Shown in pieces: positions 17,188-27,622 of a stretch of DNA of 64,000 nt; position 1 is the stretch's first letter, and every line of letters starts with the position of its first letter. The DNA is taken from positions 248,001-312,000 of the forward strand of contig PLUE01000062.1 in the NCBI GenBank assembly GCA_003164785.1. Direction: 5' to 3'. Origin of the DNA: Gammaproteobacteria bacterium (lineage in GTDB: Bacteria; Pseudomonadota; Gammaproteobacteria; Steroidobacterales; Steroidobacteraceae). The notes below the pieces were generated by a model. That model was not told the DNA's origin and ran no database searches. It was given only the letters and a program-made list of their open reading frames with translations. A program made the translations under genes and the position numbers.

Positions 17188-18368
17188 CACGACGCGGGCG
17201 GCCGCGCTACTCCATGATCATGGCGGCGATGTGTATGAGTAGCGCCGTCAAGGCGGGTGTATGGGTTACGGAGCCTGTGCTCGGGCTGACGGCGGACTAT
17301 TCAACCAATCCCGGCCTCTTGTTCGTGGATCATGCGGCGGAAACGCACGGCGCAGTGCTGATCGACACACCGACCACTTATCATGCTGATGCGCTCAGTC
17401 TTGCGATCCTCCCAAGTTTTCGCATCAGCGACAGTTCGGGTTACTCATCGATCGCTTCGGACTATGCGCATCTGACCCTGCAGGGCGAGGTGGATTCAGA
17501 CCGCGATTCGGTTGACTTGACGGCCCGATTGGCCCGGGATTCGAGCCTCTATTACGATTACATCTTCAACGGCTCCTCCGGTGTGAGAAGCGATACCACG
17601 CTATTTGACCTTGCATGGACACGTGCGTTGACCGAACGCCTCAATTTCAACCTCGAGACCAATTCGACCCGGGTGGTCTATGGGACCAGCGGCACGGGCG
17701 TAACATTGACCGACTACCGGTATTCGAGCTCGGCGCCTTCGCTTTCATGGAGGGCAAGCGAGCGGACTACCCTGACGGCCAACGGCAGCATCGGAGTCTA
17801 CGATTCCGCCGGCGGCCTGACGAAAAGCGCCAGCTCTGAACTCGAACTCGGCGCGACGCGACAAATGAACGAACTCTGGAGCTTCAGCACAATGGCCGGA
17901 TATTCCCGGCAGTCAAACACCATCGAGGAGTTTTACGGCCCATATCTGTTGGGGACGTATAGATCGACCAACACCGGTACGGTATTCACGACGAAGCTTG
18001 TGCGTCAAACGGAGTTCCTCGGCCTCACGGCCACCGCTTCGCGAAGCCTAGTTCCCACGGGGTTTTCATTTTTGTCTCTGCAGTCGGCGTATGAATTGCA
18101 TTTTCACTATCAATGGACGCCGCGTTGGACCATTGACGGCGGAGCCCGCTCTCTCAGGTCCACGGAACCCCAAGTGCTGGGTACGACTTTCGACCAATCC
18201 TATTGGACCTACGGACTTTCCGCGGCCTGGCTGTTTACGGAAAAATGGACCCTGACATTGCGTGGATCGAAGGTGAGCGCCAACTACACCAGCCCCCCGG
18301 ACTGGGTGGCCGCCACCGGATTCACCGTCCAATTGTCGCGAAGCTTCGCTCCCATAAAATGGCAGTGA
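17184..18368 (+). CDS. Outer-membrane beta-barrel protein of the EPS locus
   Basis: Alternating amphipathic strands throughout; 4-nt overlap with the preceding gene; EPS export context. Confidence 0.6.
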   Translation: MTRRGRPRYSMIMAAMCMSSAVKAGVWVTEPVLGLTADYSTNPGLLFVDHAAETHGAVLIDTPTTYHADALSLAILPSFRISDSSGYSSIASDYAHLTLQGEVDSDRDSVDLTARLARDSSLYYDYIFNGSSGVRSDTTLFDLAWTRALTERLNFNLETNSTRVVYGTSGTGVTLTDYRYSSSAPSLSWRASERTTLTANGSIGVYDSAGGLTKSASSELELGATRQMNELWSFSTMAGYSRQSNTIEEFYGPYLLGTYRSTNTGTVFTTKLVRQTEFLGLTATASRSLVPTGFSFLSLQSAYELHFHYQWTPRWTIDGGARSLRSTEPQVLGTTFDQSYWTYGLSAAWLFTEKWTLTLRGSKVSANYTSPPDWVAATGFTVQLSRSFAPIKWQ

Positions 18369-20134
18369 CCACCTTCATGTCCCCGGGTCCCGCCGCGACG
18401 TCCATTGGCCTTCGCGAGCGCTTCCGTGCCTTCTGGCGCCGGCGAAAGACATTCTTTGCCGTGACCTCCATCGCTGCGCTGGCCGTCATACCGCTGGCGA
18501 TCCTGTGGCCTGCCACGTACCGGTCGATGGCGACCATTCTCATCGAGCAGCAGGAAATTCCGCAGGAATTGGTCCGATCGGTGATCACCTCGTTTGCCGA
18601 CCAACGCGTGCAGGTGATCAGCCAGCGTGTGATGACGACCCAGAATCTGCTGTCGCTAATCGAGCGCTACGACCTATACCCCGACATTCGCCGCACACAG
18701 CCCCGCGAGGTGTTGCTCGACGCCATGCGCGGCGACATCGGCATGCATATGATCAGCGCCGATGTGATCGATCCGAGAAGCGGTCGCCCGATGCAGGCGA
18801 CGATCGCATTCACCGTGTCGTATCAGAGTCGTTCGCCCGATTTGGCGCTGAAAGTGGCCAACGATCTGACATCGCTGTATCTGAATGAGAATCTAACCTC
18901 AAGAACCCAATTGGGCCAGCAGACGGCGACGTTTTTCACGGACGAGTCGGTTCGTCAAGCGGCGCACATTGCAGACCTCGATCGAAATCTGTCGGCCTTC
19001 AAGGAAAAGCACAGCAACGAACTGCCGGAACTGGTCCAGCTCAACATGCAGACCATGGAACGCACCGAAATCGATCTGCACGAGTCGCAAAACAAATTGG
19101 ACGCGTTGGATGCGCAACGTGTGCTGCTCGATGCACAGCTTGCCCAGATAAACCCGACCTCGCAGGTCTTCTCGGACACGGGTCAGCGGGTCATGGGCCC
19201 TGAGGATCGGCTCAAGGCGCTCAAATCCCAGCTCGCCAGTTACAAGGCCCGTTTTGCCCCGGATCATCCCGACGTGGTCAGTACGCAGCGGGAAGTGGAC
19301 GGTTTGGAGCAGCAGGTAAAGGCCGATGACGACACCGGAGATCGTGTCAGGGAGCTGGATGAAGCCAGGGCGCAGTTGGCGCGTGCTCGGGAGCGATTTT
19401 CCGCCGATCATCCGGACGTGTTGCGTCTGCAGCGCACCGTCGCCGGTCTGGAAACATCAGTCGAGGACGCCGCCAAGGCGGGCAAGCGACGGGAAGTCAC
19501 GAATCATTCGGACAATCCGGTTTACATCCAGGTCAAAGGTCAACTGGATTCGCTCATCGTTGATCGAGACCGCGAACTCAAGCGTCACGATGCATTGCAG
19601 GTGAAGTTTGACGACTATCAACGACGCATGACCCAGTCACCGGAAGTCGAAAGGCAGTATCGCGTCATGGCGCGCGACCTCGAGACTGCGCAGCTCGAAT
19701 ATCGGTCCATCCTGGCCAAGCAGACGGAATCCCAGGTGTCGCAAAATCTGGAAACGGAGCGCAAGGGCGAGAGATTCACGATGATCGAGCCGCCACAGAT
19801 GCCGGAAAAGCCGCTGAGCCCCAATCGGGCGCTCATCGCTTCCCTCGGGCTGATCCTCAGCGTCGGGCTGGGTCTCGGGGCGGCTGCCGCGCAGGAAGCA
19901 TTAGATGCGTCGGTGCGCGGTTCGGAGGACATCCGGCAATTGCTGCAGGTTCCGGCTCTCACCTCGATTCCGTTCATCGTTACGGCCGACGATCGCGCCC
20001 GGCGTCGCAACGCGCGGCGCTATTCATGGGCGGGTGCCGCCCTCGCGCTCGCCTTGGTTGTGGTCGCCATCCATCTGTTCGTTCGCCCGCTCGATGTCGT
20101 GTGGTCCATCGTCATGCGACGCTTCGGAGTGTAG
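18359..20134 (+). CDS. GumC/Wzz-type chain-length determinant
   Basis: N-terminal TM plus YRSMATILIEQQEIP, long coiled coil, C-terminal PPQMPEKPLSPNRALIASLGLILSVGLGLGAA; overlaps the preceding gene by 10 nt. Confidence 0.85.
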   Translation: MAVTTFMSPGPAATSIGLRERFRAFWRRRKTFFAVTSIAALAVIPLAILWPATYRSMATILIEQQEIPQELVRSVITSFADQRVQVISQRVMTTQNLLSLIERYDLYPDIRRTQPREVLLDAMRGDIGMHMISADVIDPRSGRPMQATIAFTVSYQSRSPDLALKVANDLTSLYLNENLTSRTQLGQQTATFFTDESVRQAAHIADLDRNLSAFKEKHSNELPELVQLNMQTMERTEIDLHESQNKLDALDAQRVLLDAQLAQINPTSQVFSDTGQRVMGPEDRLKALKSQLASYKARFAPDHPDVVSTQREVDGLEQQVKADDDTGDRVRELDEARAQLARARERFSADHPDVLRLQRTVAGLETSVEDAAKAGKRREVTNHSDNPVYIQVKGQLDSLIVDRDRELKRHDALQVKFDDYQRRMTQSPEVERQYRVMARDLETAQLEYRSILAKQTESQVSQNLETERKGERFTMIEPPQMPEKPLSPNRALIASLGLILSVGLGLGAAAAQEALDASVRGSEDIRQLLQVPALTSIPFIVTADDRARRRNARRYSWAGAALALALVVVAIHLFVRPLDVVWSIVMRRFGV

Positions 20135-20138
20135 TTCG

Positions 20139-20966
20139 ATGGACCGTGTACGCAAAGCATTGGATCTGGCACGCATGGAGCGAACTCACTCCGTGGTAAA
20201 GCCTGTCCCCGAGCCGGCAGCGGCCGCAGATGTGGAGGAGGAACCACCCAGCAAGGCGACCGTCGCGTCAATCCTGTATACGCGAACCAAAGTATTCACC
20301 CCGCAGCCGGGCCATCTCGAACGCAATCGAATCATGAACCCCGCGTCATCGGATCCCGCGGCCGCCGCGTATCGCATGCTGCGCACGCAGGTTCTGCAGC
20401 GCTTGGATGCCCACGGATGGAGATCGCTCGCCATTTTCAGCCCGGGCACGGATGATGGCAAGACGACCACGGCAATCAATCTGGCCGTGAGTCTGGCCAG
20501 CGATCGATTGCATACGGTGCTGTTGGTGGACTTTGATTTTCGGCGCCCCACTCTCGCGGATCGTCTCGGTCTCACGGCGGAGTTCGGTTCCGATGATGCG
20601 ATCACAGGCCGGGCGCCGTTGGAGGAGTGCCTGTACCACCCGGAAGGCTTCGATCGCCTGGTCGTGCTGCCGGCTCGGTCCACGCTGGGAAATTCGTCCG
20701 AGATCCTGGCGGGCCCGCAAAGCCGGCAATTGGTCGCGGAATTGCGCGCGAGATACCCGGAGCGGGTCATCATCTATGATCTACCGCCCGTATTGTATGC
20801 GGACGACGCGTTGTCCTTCGCGCCGCTGGTCGAATGCGGGTTGATGGTGGCGTCGGAAGGGAGAACCCGGCGCAATGATCTCGTCCGCACCCTCGAATTG
20901 TTGAGCAAAACACCCATCGTCGGCACCGTTTTGAATCGCGCCTCGGATGCGCCCACGGGTTACTGA
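20139..20966 (+). CDS. BY-kinase/CpsD-like tyrosine autokinase
   Basis: SPGTDDGKTTTAINLA (Walker A), LLVDFDFRRPTLADRLG (Walker A'), VIIYDLPPVLYADDA (Walker B); C-terminus ends in a single Tyr. ATG 20139. Confidence 0.8.
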   Translation: MDRVRKALDLARMERTHSVVKPVPEPAAAADVEEEPPSKATVASILYTRTKVFTPQPGHLERNRIMNPASSDPAAAAYRMLRTQVLQRLDAHGWRSLAIFSPGTDDGKTTTAINLAVSLASDRLHTVLLVDFDFRRPTLADRLGLTAEFGSDDAITGRAPLEECLYHPEGFDRLVVLPARSTLGNSSEILAGPQSRQLVAELRARYPERVIIYDLPPVLYADDALSFAPLVECGLMVASEGRTRRNDLVRTLELLSKTPIVGTVLNRASDAPTGY

Positions 20967-20975
20967 GGCGCCGCC

Positions 20976-21833
20976 ATGTACGAGCACCACTTCGGTTTCA
21001 AGAGCAAGCCCTTTGCGCTGACGCCGGATCCGTCTTTTCTCTATCAGTCGCCTCAACACGCCATGGCCATGACCATGCTCGAATACGGACTGGAGTCGCA
21101 GGCCGCATTTTCGCTGTTGACGGGAGATATCGGCTCGGGAAAGACGACGCTGCTACGTCAGTTGCTGCGTGGGTTGGGCGACAAAGTCTGCGTAGGATTG
21201 GTCAGCAACACCCATTCCCGCTTTCATTCCATTCACGGCTGGGCCCTGTCGGCGCTGGGAATCGCGTCAACCGGTGAGTCCGAGGTCGAGAAATACGAAG
21301 CACTGGTTGACTCGTTCGTGCGCGAGTATGCGCAAGGCCGGCGCACACTGTTGATTTTCGATGAGGCGCAAAATCTGTCGGCGGATGCACTGGAGGAACT
21401 GAGGTTGCTCTCCAATGTAAATTCGGAAAAGGACCTCGTCCTTCAGGTGTTGTTGGTGGGTCAGCCCGAATTGCGGCAGACGCTGTCGAGACCGGATCTT
21501 AGGCAGTTCGCGCAGCGAATCTCGGTCGATTTCCATCTGCGGCCGCTCGATGTGGCCGAATCGCAGGCGTACATTCGACATCGTCTCCTCGTAGCCCAGG
21601 GAGATGCGGACACCTTCATGCCGGACACGATCGAGTTCATTCATCGACGCACGAGCGGCATTCCTCGATTGATCAACCAGTTGTGCGATATTGCCCTCGT
21701 CTACGCCTTTGCCGACGGACGCACCCGGATCGACCGGAACCTCATGCACGAGGTGGTGGGCGATCAGGACTCCCGCCGGATGGTTCCATCGGAGGGCGGA
21801 CCCTCGGGTCTTTCCGTTCGGTCCGGTCGATAG
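20976..21833 (+). CDS. ExeA-like AAA ATPase (PEP-CTERM/EPS-system ATPase type)
   Basis: MYEHHFGFKSKPFALTPDPSFLYQSPQHAMAMTMLEYGL...LLTGDIGSGKTTLLRQLL...LLIFDEAQNLS. Confidence 0.85.
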   Translation: MYEHHFGFKSKPFALTPDPSFLYQSPQHAMAMTMLEYGLESQAAFSLLTGDIGSGKTTLLRQLLRGLGDKVCVGLVSNTHSRFHSIHGWALSALGIASTGESEVEKYEALVDSFVREYAQGRRTLLIFDEAQNLSADALEELRLLSNVNSEKDLVLQVLLVGQPELRQTLSRPDLRQFAQRISVDFHLRPLDVAESQAYIRHRLLVAQGDADTFMPDTIEFIHRRTSGIPRLINQLCDIALVYAFADGRTRIDRNLMHEVVGDQDSRRMVPSEGGPSGLSVRSGR

Positions 21834-21854
21834 CGGCGCGACAGCGGGGCGATC

Positions 21855-22865
21855 GTGTTTCGCCTCTTGTGTATTCTCGCGTTGATTTGCAGCGCAGATT
21901 GTGCACATTCCGGCGGTCTGACGCCCGATCGACTCGGCGTGGTGTTTCAGAAGGGCAATCCTGTCAGCGAGCGGGTAGCCAGGTACTATGCGTTGCGGCG
22001 GGGCGTACCCACGGAAAATGTGATTGGCCTGTCCGCGCCGGATAAGGCCGTGATCGATCGAAACGAAGCCCTTGCGTTGCGCATGGAACTCCTCGATCTC
22101 CTGCCGACGAACGTGCAGTCCCTGTTGCTGGTATGGTCCCGGCCCTACGCGGTCGAATGCATGTCGGTGACGACGGCTTTTGCGGCCGGCTATCAGGCGG
22201 CGTTTTGCGAACCCGGTTGCGGCCGGACGAAACTCAGTCCGCTCTACGATGCACAGGGGTGGCTGCCGGCTGACACGACAGGCTGGCTGCCGGCGATGAT
22301 GCTGCCGGTTCGCGACGAGGCATTGGCCCGCGCGGTGGTCGATCGAGGCGTTCGGGCCGATGGCTCCGACCCTCGCGGCACGGTCTATTTGGTGCGTACG
22401 TCGGATGAGGCGCGCAATGTGCGCGCAGCAGGTTACGCAAACGCCGTGTCATTGGTCGGAAATCGAGTGCTGCTTCGCGAGTCGACCGCAGCCTCCGGAG
22501 GCGCGATTCCGGACGCCATCGCCTACTTCACCGGCGTCGAGCGAGTGGAGGAGTTGCATCGAATTGAATTCCGTCCCGGCGCCGCGGCCGATCACCTGAC
22601 GTCGAAGGGTGGAATGCTCGAGGGCTCCACGCAAATGTCGGCCGTCGAGTGGTTGCAGCAGGGCGCGACGGCTTCCTACGGATCCGTCTCCGAGCCGTGC
22701 AATCGTCCCGGTAAATTCCCGAGCCCGGCGATCTTTCTGGACCATTACTTGCGCGGCGAGACATTGCTGGAGGCGTATTGGAAAAGCGTCGCGATGCCTG
22801 GTCAAGGCTTGTTCATCGGAGAGCCCCTTGCACGTCCGTTCGGAGAGCGAAATCGAACCCCATGA
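21855..22865 (+). CDS. TIGR03790-like exported protein of unknown function
   Basis: Signal peptide, then RLGVVFQKGNPVSERVARYYALRRGVPTENVIGLSAP, resembling TIGR03790-family N-termini. Confidence 0.6.
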   Translation: MFRLLCILALICSADCAHSGGLTPDRLGVVFQKGNPVSERVARYYALRRGVPTENVIGLSAPDKAVIDRNEALALRMELLDLLPTNVQSLLLVWSRPYAVECMSVTTAFAAGYQAAFCEPGCGRTKLSPLYDAQGWLPADTTGWLPAMMLPVRDEALARAVVDRGVRADGSDPRGTVYLVRTSDEARNVRAAGYANAVSLVGNRVLLRESTAASGGAIPDAIAYFTGVERVEELHRIEFRPGAAADHLTSKGGMLEGSTQMSAVEWLQQGATASYGSVSEPCNRPGKFPSPAIFLDHYLRGETLLEAYWKSVAMPGQGLFIGEPLARPFGERNRTP

Positions 22866-22872
22866 GAAATTG

Positions 22873-24105
22873 ATGCGCAAGGCCCGGCGCCACCGGCGAA
22901 TCGTGTTCGTCAACCGATATTTCGACCCGGACCAGTCTGCGACCAGTCAGATGCTCACCGACCTGGCGAGGGGTCTGGCCGCAACCGGGTTCGAGGTGCA
23001 TGTTGTCTGCTCACGGCAGCTCTACGACGATGCGGGTGCCCGGCTCGCTGCTTGCGAGACGCGCTTCGGGGTGCAGATCCATCGCATTGCAACGACTCGA
23101 TTTGGCCGCTACAGGCTCGCGGGAAGGGCGATCGACTATGCATCGTTCTATGTTAGCTGCGCCGTGAAGTTGGTCATGCTGCTTCGGAATGGCGACGTCC
23201 TCGTGGCCAAGACGGATCCGCCGTTGTTGTCGATCCTAGCTGCTCCGATTGTCAAGGCAAAGCGGGTGGCGCTCATCAACTGGCAGCAAGACGTATTCCC
23301 GGAGATTGCGTCGGAACTGGGACCCCTGCGGCTGCCCCTCGGTCTGGATGGATGTCTCGGTCGTTTGCGGGACGCATCATTGCGCACGGCATCGATGAAC
23401 GTGGCAATCGGCGGCCGGATGCAGGAGTACCTGGCGACGAGAGGAATTCCGGAATCGAAGCTGTGTGTCATCGAAAATTGGGCGGACGCAGATGCCATAC
23501 GGCCGAGGTCGACGTCGGCGAGCGCCCTGCGCGCGCGCCTGGACATCGCCGACCGGTTCGTCGTCGCCTATTCCGGAAATCTTGGCCGGGCTCACGACTT
23601 CGAAACCCTTTTGAACGCGGCGTCTGCGCTCAGCGACGACGCGAGATACGTCTTTCTGATTATTGGCGGTGGCTCGAACACGGAGTCGCTGAGGCAGGGT
23701 GTGGCGGTTCGGAAGCTGAACTCCTTCCGCTTTCTACCGTATCAACCTCGGGAGACATTGGAGGACAGCCTGGCGGCCGCCGATGTCCATTTCGTGAGCC
23801 TCCTGCCGGCCCTCGAAGGGCTGATCGTACCCAGCAAGCTATATGGGATTCTGGCGGCTGGAAGAGCCTTGATTTTCCTGGGTGATCGGGACGGCGAAAT
23901 CGCGCGGGTGATTCGGCGCGCGGACTGTGGCAGTGTCGTGGAGGTGGGCGATGCCGGGGCATTGGTGCAGACGTTACGCTCCATGAGCGCAGACCCGGAG
24001 AAGCTGTCGCGGTCCGGAATGCGCGCCCGGAATCTGCTGTGCGAGGAATATAGCCTCCAACACGCGCTCGGCCGATGGATCGCATTGCTGGACGCCACTG
24101 GGTGA
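22873..24105 (+). CDS. Glycosyltransferase family 4 (WbuB-like)
   Basis: RRIVFVNRYFDPDQSATSQMLTDLARGLAATGFEVHVVCSRQLY...FVVAYSGNLGRAHDFETLL...SLLPALEGLIVPSKLYGILAAGR. Confidence 0.85.
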   Translation: MRKARRHRRIVFVNRYFDPDQSATSQMLTDLARGLAATGFEVHVVCSRQLYDDAGARLAACETRFGVQIHRIATTRFGRYRLAGRAIDYASFYVSCAVKLVMLLRNGDVLVAKTDPPLLSILAAPIVKAKRVALINWQQDVFPEIASELGPLRLPLGLDGCLGRLRDASLRTASMNVAIGGRMQEYLATRGIPESKLCVIENWADADAIRPRSTSASALRARLDIADRFVVAYSGNLGRAHDFETLLNAASALSDDARYVFLIIGGGSNTESLRQGVAVRKLNSFRFLPYQPRETLEDSLAAADVHFVSLLPALEGLIVPSKLYGILAAGRALIFLGDRDGEIARVIRRADCGSVVEVGDAGALVQTLRSMSADPEKLSRSGMRARNLLCEEYSLQHALGRWIALLDATG

Positions 24106-24216
24106 GGGCTGTTCATGCGCTTTTGGATTGACACGGCCGGGAAGCAGGCTGTCTCCAAACCATAACAATTATCGAGTAGACGTGGACTCGCCCACGCATT
24201 GGAAAGAGAGGTCTCG

Positions 24217-24840
24217 ATGGAATCTACCTATGTTCAATATGGCTGCGGCTTATCGGCCCCCCCGGGCTGGGTCAATTTCGATGCGAGTCCAACTTTGCGC
24301 CTCGAGAAACTGCCGCTGATCGGTTCACTGATACACAAGAATGCCGAGCGGTTTCCCTCGAACGTCCGGTTCGGAGACATCGTCAGGGGACTGCCTCTGC
24401 CGCAGGGAAGCGGCAAGGCCGTATATTGCTCCCATGTTCTCGAGCATCTGTCGCTGCATGATTTTCGCGTCGCCCTGTCGAACACACGCCGCCTTTTGAA
24501 GACGAAAGGCATTTTCAGGCTGGTGGTGCCGGACCTGCGCGCCGCCGCTTTGCGCTACGTTGCCGATCCTGACGATGCCGCTGCGATACGTTTCATGGAA
24601 GAGACTTATCTTGGGACGGCCACCCGGCAACGGGGCGCCATGGGGATGCTTCGAACCTGGCTCGGAAACAGCCAGCACCTGTGGATGTGGGATTTTCCTT
24701 CGATGTGCAAGGAGCTCGAAGCGGCGGGATTTGGCGGCATTCGCGCCGCCCAGTTCGGAGACTCCGAAGACCCGATGTTTGCCGATGTGGAGGACCCGCT
24801 TCGTTGGGAGGATGCGGTGGCGATTCAATGCCATGCCTAG
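24217..24840 (+). CDS. SAM-dependent methyltransferase-like protein
   Basis: VQYGCGLSAPPGWVNFDASPTLRLEKLPLIG...GKAVYCSHVLEHLSLHDFRVALSNTRRLLKTKGIFRLVVPDL. Confidence 0.75.
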   Translation: MESTYVQYGCGLSAPPGWVNFDASPTLRLEKLPLIGSLIHKNAERFPSNVRFGDIVRGLPLPQGSGKAVYCSHVLEHLSLHDFRVALSNTRRLLKTKGIFRLVVPDLRAAALRYVADPDDAAAIRFMEETYLGTATRQRGAMGMLRTWLGNSQHLWMWDFPSMCKELEAAGFGGIRAAQFGDSEDPMFADVEDPLRWEDAVAIQCHA

Positions 24841-24842
24841 GA

Positions 24843-27455
24843 TCAGGGGCACTCGCACGAGTCTGGAGCAGAGGAAGGACAGATCCTCTTCACCTCCGCG
24901 CCGCCTCTGCCAATCGGCAACGTGACATTGCTGCAGGAGTTGGCGTACAGCACCGTGTGCCACGCAATCGACGGGTCGGGGAAGGCGATGCCGATTCGCC
25001 CACGGCTCGTGCCGCAGACCGGTCTGGCCCGCGGGCCGTCGATATCCGAGATGGAATTGTGCTGGATGAGCACATTGTCGCTTAGAGGCCAGCGATGAGG
25101 AGCGGGTCCTCCGGCCCAGGTGCCAACCTGCGCGATGGCGCCCCCAAACTGTGCATCTGCATGTCGAATCGTGTTGTGCGCGACAGAAACGCCGAAACCG
25201 ACGGTCGGTGGTGGAGCATCTCCCCATTCGGCGGACGCAACACCGAGTCCGATTCCCGAACGACTACAGTCGCTCGACCAGTCATATTCGCCATCGATGA
25301 GGTTGTCGCGTATTTCGAGAAATAAATTGAAGAATCCCATCATGGTGCAGTCGGCACATGGATGCTCGGCGGCAGCATAGTTCTCCTGCACGAAGATGCC
25401 ATCCGAATCATATTGCGTGTTGCCTGCCACCAAGGAGTCGGCGGTTTGGGTCCAAAGGGCGATCACACCGGCAGCCGCGCGGGATCTATTGCTCTTTTGG
25501 CATAATGGCCGCCGGTTATCCACCTGATTATCCACGATGAGAAGCTGCCAATACTGTCGTCCAACGGTGATGCGTGTCTGCCCCGACGCGGGAACGACAT
25601 CCCAGGCTGGCGCAACCTGGATGGTGGTTCGATGTGTCACGGCATCGGTGGAATAGCCCGTGATCTTGCGAACCTGGCCGACACCGGGACCGCCAACGAC
25701 CTGCACCCAGTCACCGATATAGTAGCTCTCGATCGGGATATCGCGATGGTTCTGTCTTGCCGCAAGCGACTGTGATACTGCGATGGCGTCCGGGGACGCA
25801 TCCACCACCGTGACCGCGCCGCTAAAGCCATACGCATTGGTGTTGTTGTCGAACGAAATGGCTTCGCCGTCCGAGATTTTGTCTCCGGTGCAGGTCATGG
25901 AGTTTTGTGACACCAGGACCCGTTCGCCGTTGTTGACGGGACTCCAAAAAAACGCGGCGCGCCACCCCCGTGCGTCGTCCGGCGTGTAAAGGTATTCGCG
26001 GGAGGCTCCGTCGGCAGTATTGGCGCTGAAGTCGAGCCGGTAAGCGGCGCCCAGTTCGCTCGCGATGCTTCCGGTCTTGCCGGCCAGATCCAATTCACTG
26101 CCGGGTTTGAAGACGTTATGACCGATCACGGAGTCATCGATGCGAAATTTGTGCGCCACGTTGTATTTGTCGCCCGTGAGTTCCAAGGCGGCGTGGTATG
26201 CGCCGAAAATATTGTACGTCAGGAGCAATCGTTCGATCGGGAGGCCGCCCGAGCCGATGGCAATATTGGGCTTGTCGAAGGCATTTTGACTGATGGTTAC
26301 GTCGGACACGACCCGGTCTGCGTCACCTTGGTTGGTCGGCGCATTTTGCCAGTCCTCCCCGAGTTGGATGAAGGCTCCCGCACGATCGGTTGGCCGATAC
26401 ACCTGGAGATCTCCAAAGGTGAATCCTGTGACGCCATTGCGTCCGGATAGTGTAAAGGCGGACGTCGGCGAGTGCGCGTTCCACTCGGCGTGTCGTTCCA
26501 CCCTCGTGACGGAGCGACCCGCGCCCCGCAGCTGCACCGTCGCCGGAACGAGTATGCCTTCATGCCCGGATACCCCCGGCTGGGTGCTGTCGATGAGATC
26601 CCAAATCCCGGCCCCGAATCCGACCGTTCCTCCGCCGCTGTGCGCAGCAGCCGCGATTGCGCGCAGGATGCAAGCTGTGTCGTCCAAGCCATCATTGGGA
26701 CGACACCCCCCGAATCGCGCGTCCGCCACGGAGAATTCGATGGGCGCAGGCGGCTCGACCCGGACGTCGAGCAGCTGCCCTCGCAGCTCCACCCAATCCA
26801 TGCCATCCCGGTTCAACATGACTCGATATCGGCCCGGCGTCAGACGTGCCGGCAACTTCACCCGGGCGACGTAACGGCCCAGGGCGGCGGATCCCGTGTC
26901 GTCCGTCGCGGCGGTTACGACGAAACGTTGTGGGCCGATGAATTGCACCCGGGTCACATGGCCGCCGCCGGGGTTGAGATTCCGTCCGACGATCTTGAGT
27001 TCTCGGGGGAGGAAGCCCGGCATGGATGACTCGTAGACGTAGGCGGGACTGATCCATTGGGGACGGGCGTCGTTGATGGCTATTGATTTGCTCCACTCGC
27101 CATTGGCGTTGCGCACCCAAAGCGCATACGCCCGCCCGGCGCGCATCGCGAGCGGAAGTTTGATGGTCAAGGAGTAGGGTGCGGACGCCGTGCTGACGAC
27201 GGATGCGGTGCCCAGCTCGGCGGTGGACTCCGTCGGCACGATGTCCGGCGCACCGAGATCCGTTCCGACGGATATGGCCCGGTACACGACCACATCGTCG
27301 GCCGCCAGTCCATAACCCGCCAGCAAAAGCAGATCATCGGGATCGCCGCTGACCGGGGATTCATATGCGGGCTGGCGGTATAGCTGGGGCGGTGCGGCGA
27401 CCGCGGAAGCGCCGGCCATCAGCAGGAGCAATGCAAACAGCCAGCTGGACGCCAT
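24843..27455 (-). CDS. Exported right-handed beta-helix / pectate-lyase-like protein
   Basis: Signal peptide MASSWLFALLLLMAGASAVAA; DTACILRAIAAAAHSGGGTVGFGAGIWDLIDS...ILVPATVQLRGAGRSVTRVERH typical of pectate-lyase-like superfamily; N-repeat beta-helix turns. Confidence 0.7.
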   Translation of the reverse strand: MASSWLFALLLLMAGASAVAAPPQLYRQPAYESPVSGDPDDLLLLAGYGLAADDVVVYRAISVGTDLGAPDIVPTESTAELGTASVVSTASAPYSLTIKLPLAMRAGRAYALWVRNANGEWSKSIAINDARPQWISPAYVYESSMPGFLPRELKIVGRNLNPGGGHVTRVQFIGPQRFVVTAATDDTGSAALGRYVARVKLPARLTPGRYRVMLNRDGMDWVELRGQLLDVRVEPPAPIEFSVADARFGGCRPNDGLDDTACILRAIAAAAHSGGGTVGFGAGIWDLIDSTQPGVSGHEGILVPATVQLRGAGRSVTRVERHAEWNAHSPTSAFTLSGRNGVTGFTFGDLQVYRPTDRAGAFIQLGEDWQNAPTNQGDADRVVSDVTISQNAFDKPNIAIGSGGLPIERLLLTYNIFGAYHAALELTGDKYNVAHKFRIDDSVIGHNVFKPGSELDLAGKTGSIASELGAAYRLDFSANTADGASREYLYTPDDARGWRAAFFWSPVNNGERVLVSQNSMTCTGDKISDGEAISFDNNTNAYGFSGAVTVVDASPDAIAVSQSLAARQNHRDIPIESYYIGDWVQVVGGPGVGQVRKITGYSTDAVTHRTTIQVAPAWDVVPASGQTRITVGRQYWQLLIVDNQVDNRRPLCQKSNRSRAAAGVIALWTQTADSLVAGNTQYDSDGIFVQENYAAAEHPCADCTMMGFFNLFLEIRDNLIDGEYDWSSDCSRSGIGLGVASAEWGDAPPPTVGFGVSVAHNTIRHADAQFGGAIAQVGTWAGGPAPHRWPLSDNVLIQHNSISDIDGPRARPVCGTSRGRIGIAFPDPSIAWHTVLYANSCSNVTLPIGRGGAEVKRICPSSAPDSCECP

Positions 27456-27622
27456 TGGATTCGATTCGACGGGCGCCTTGGCGCGGACACATTTAATTGG
27501 TCATTTTATGCCAGGTACATTGCATTCATCTTGCAGCTGGACTCTTTCTTCGATCCAACGGACGATCGACGGAAATGGGCTAAACTTGGTGCGTCACCGA
27601 ATGAGAGAAGACCTTCCGCGCG

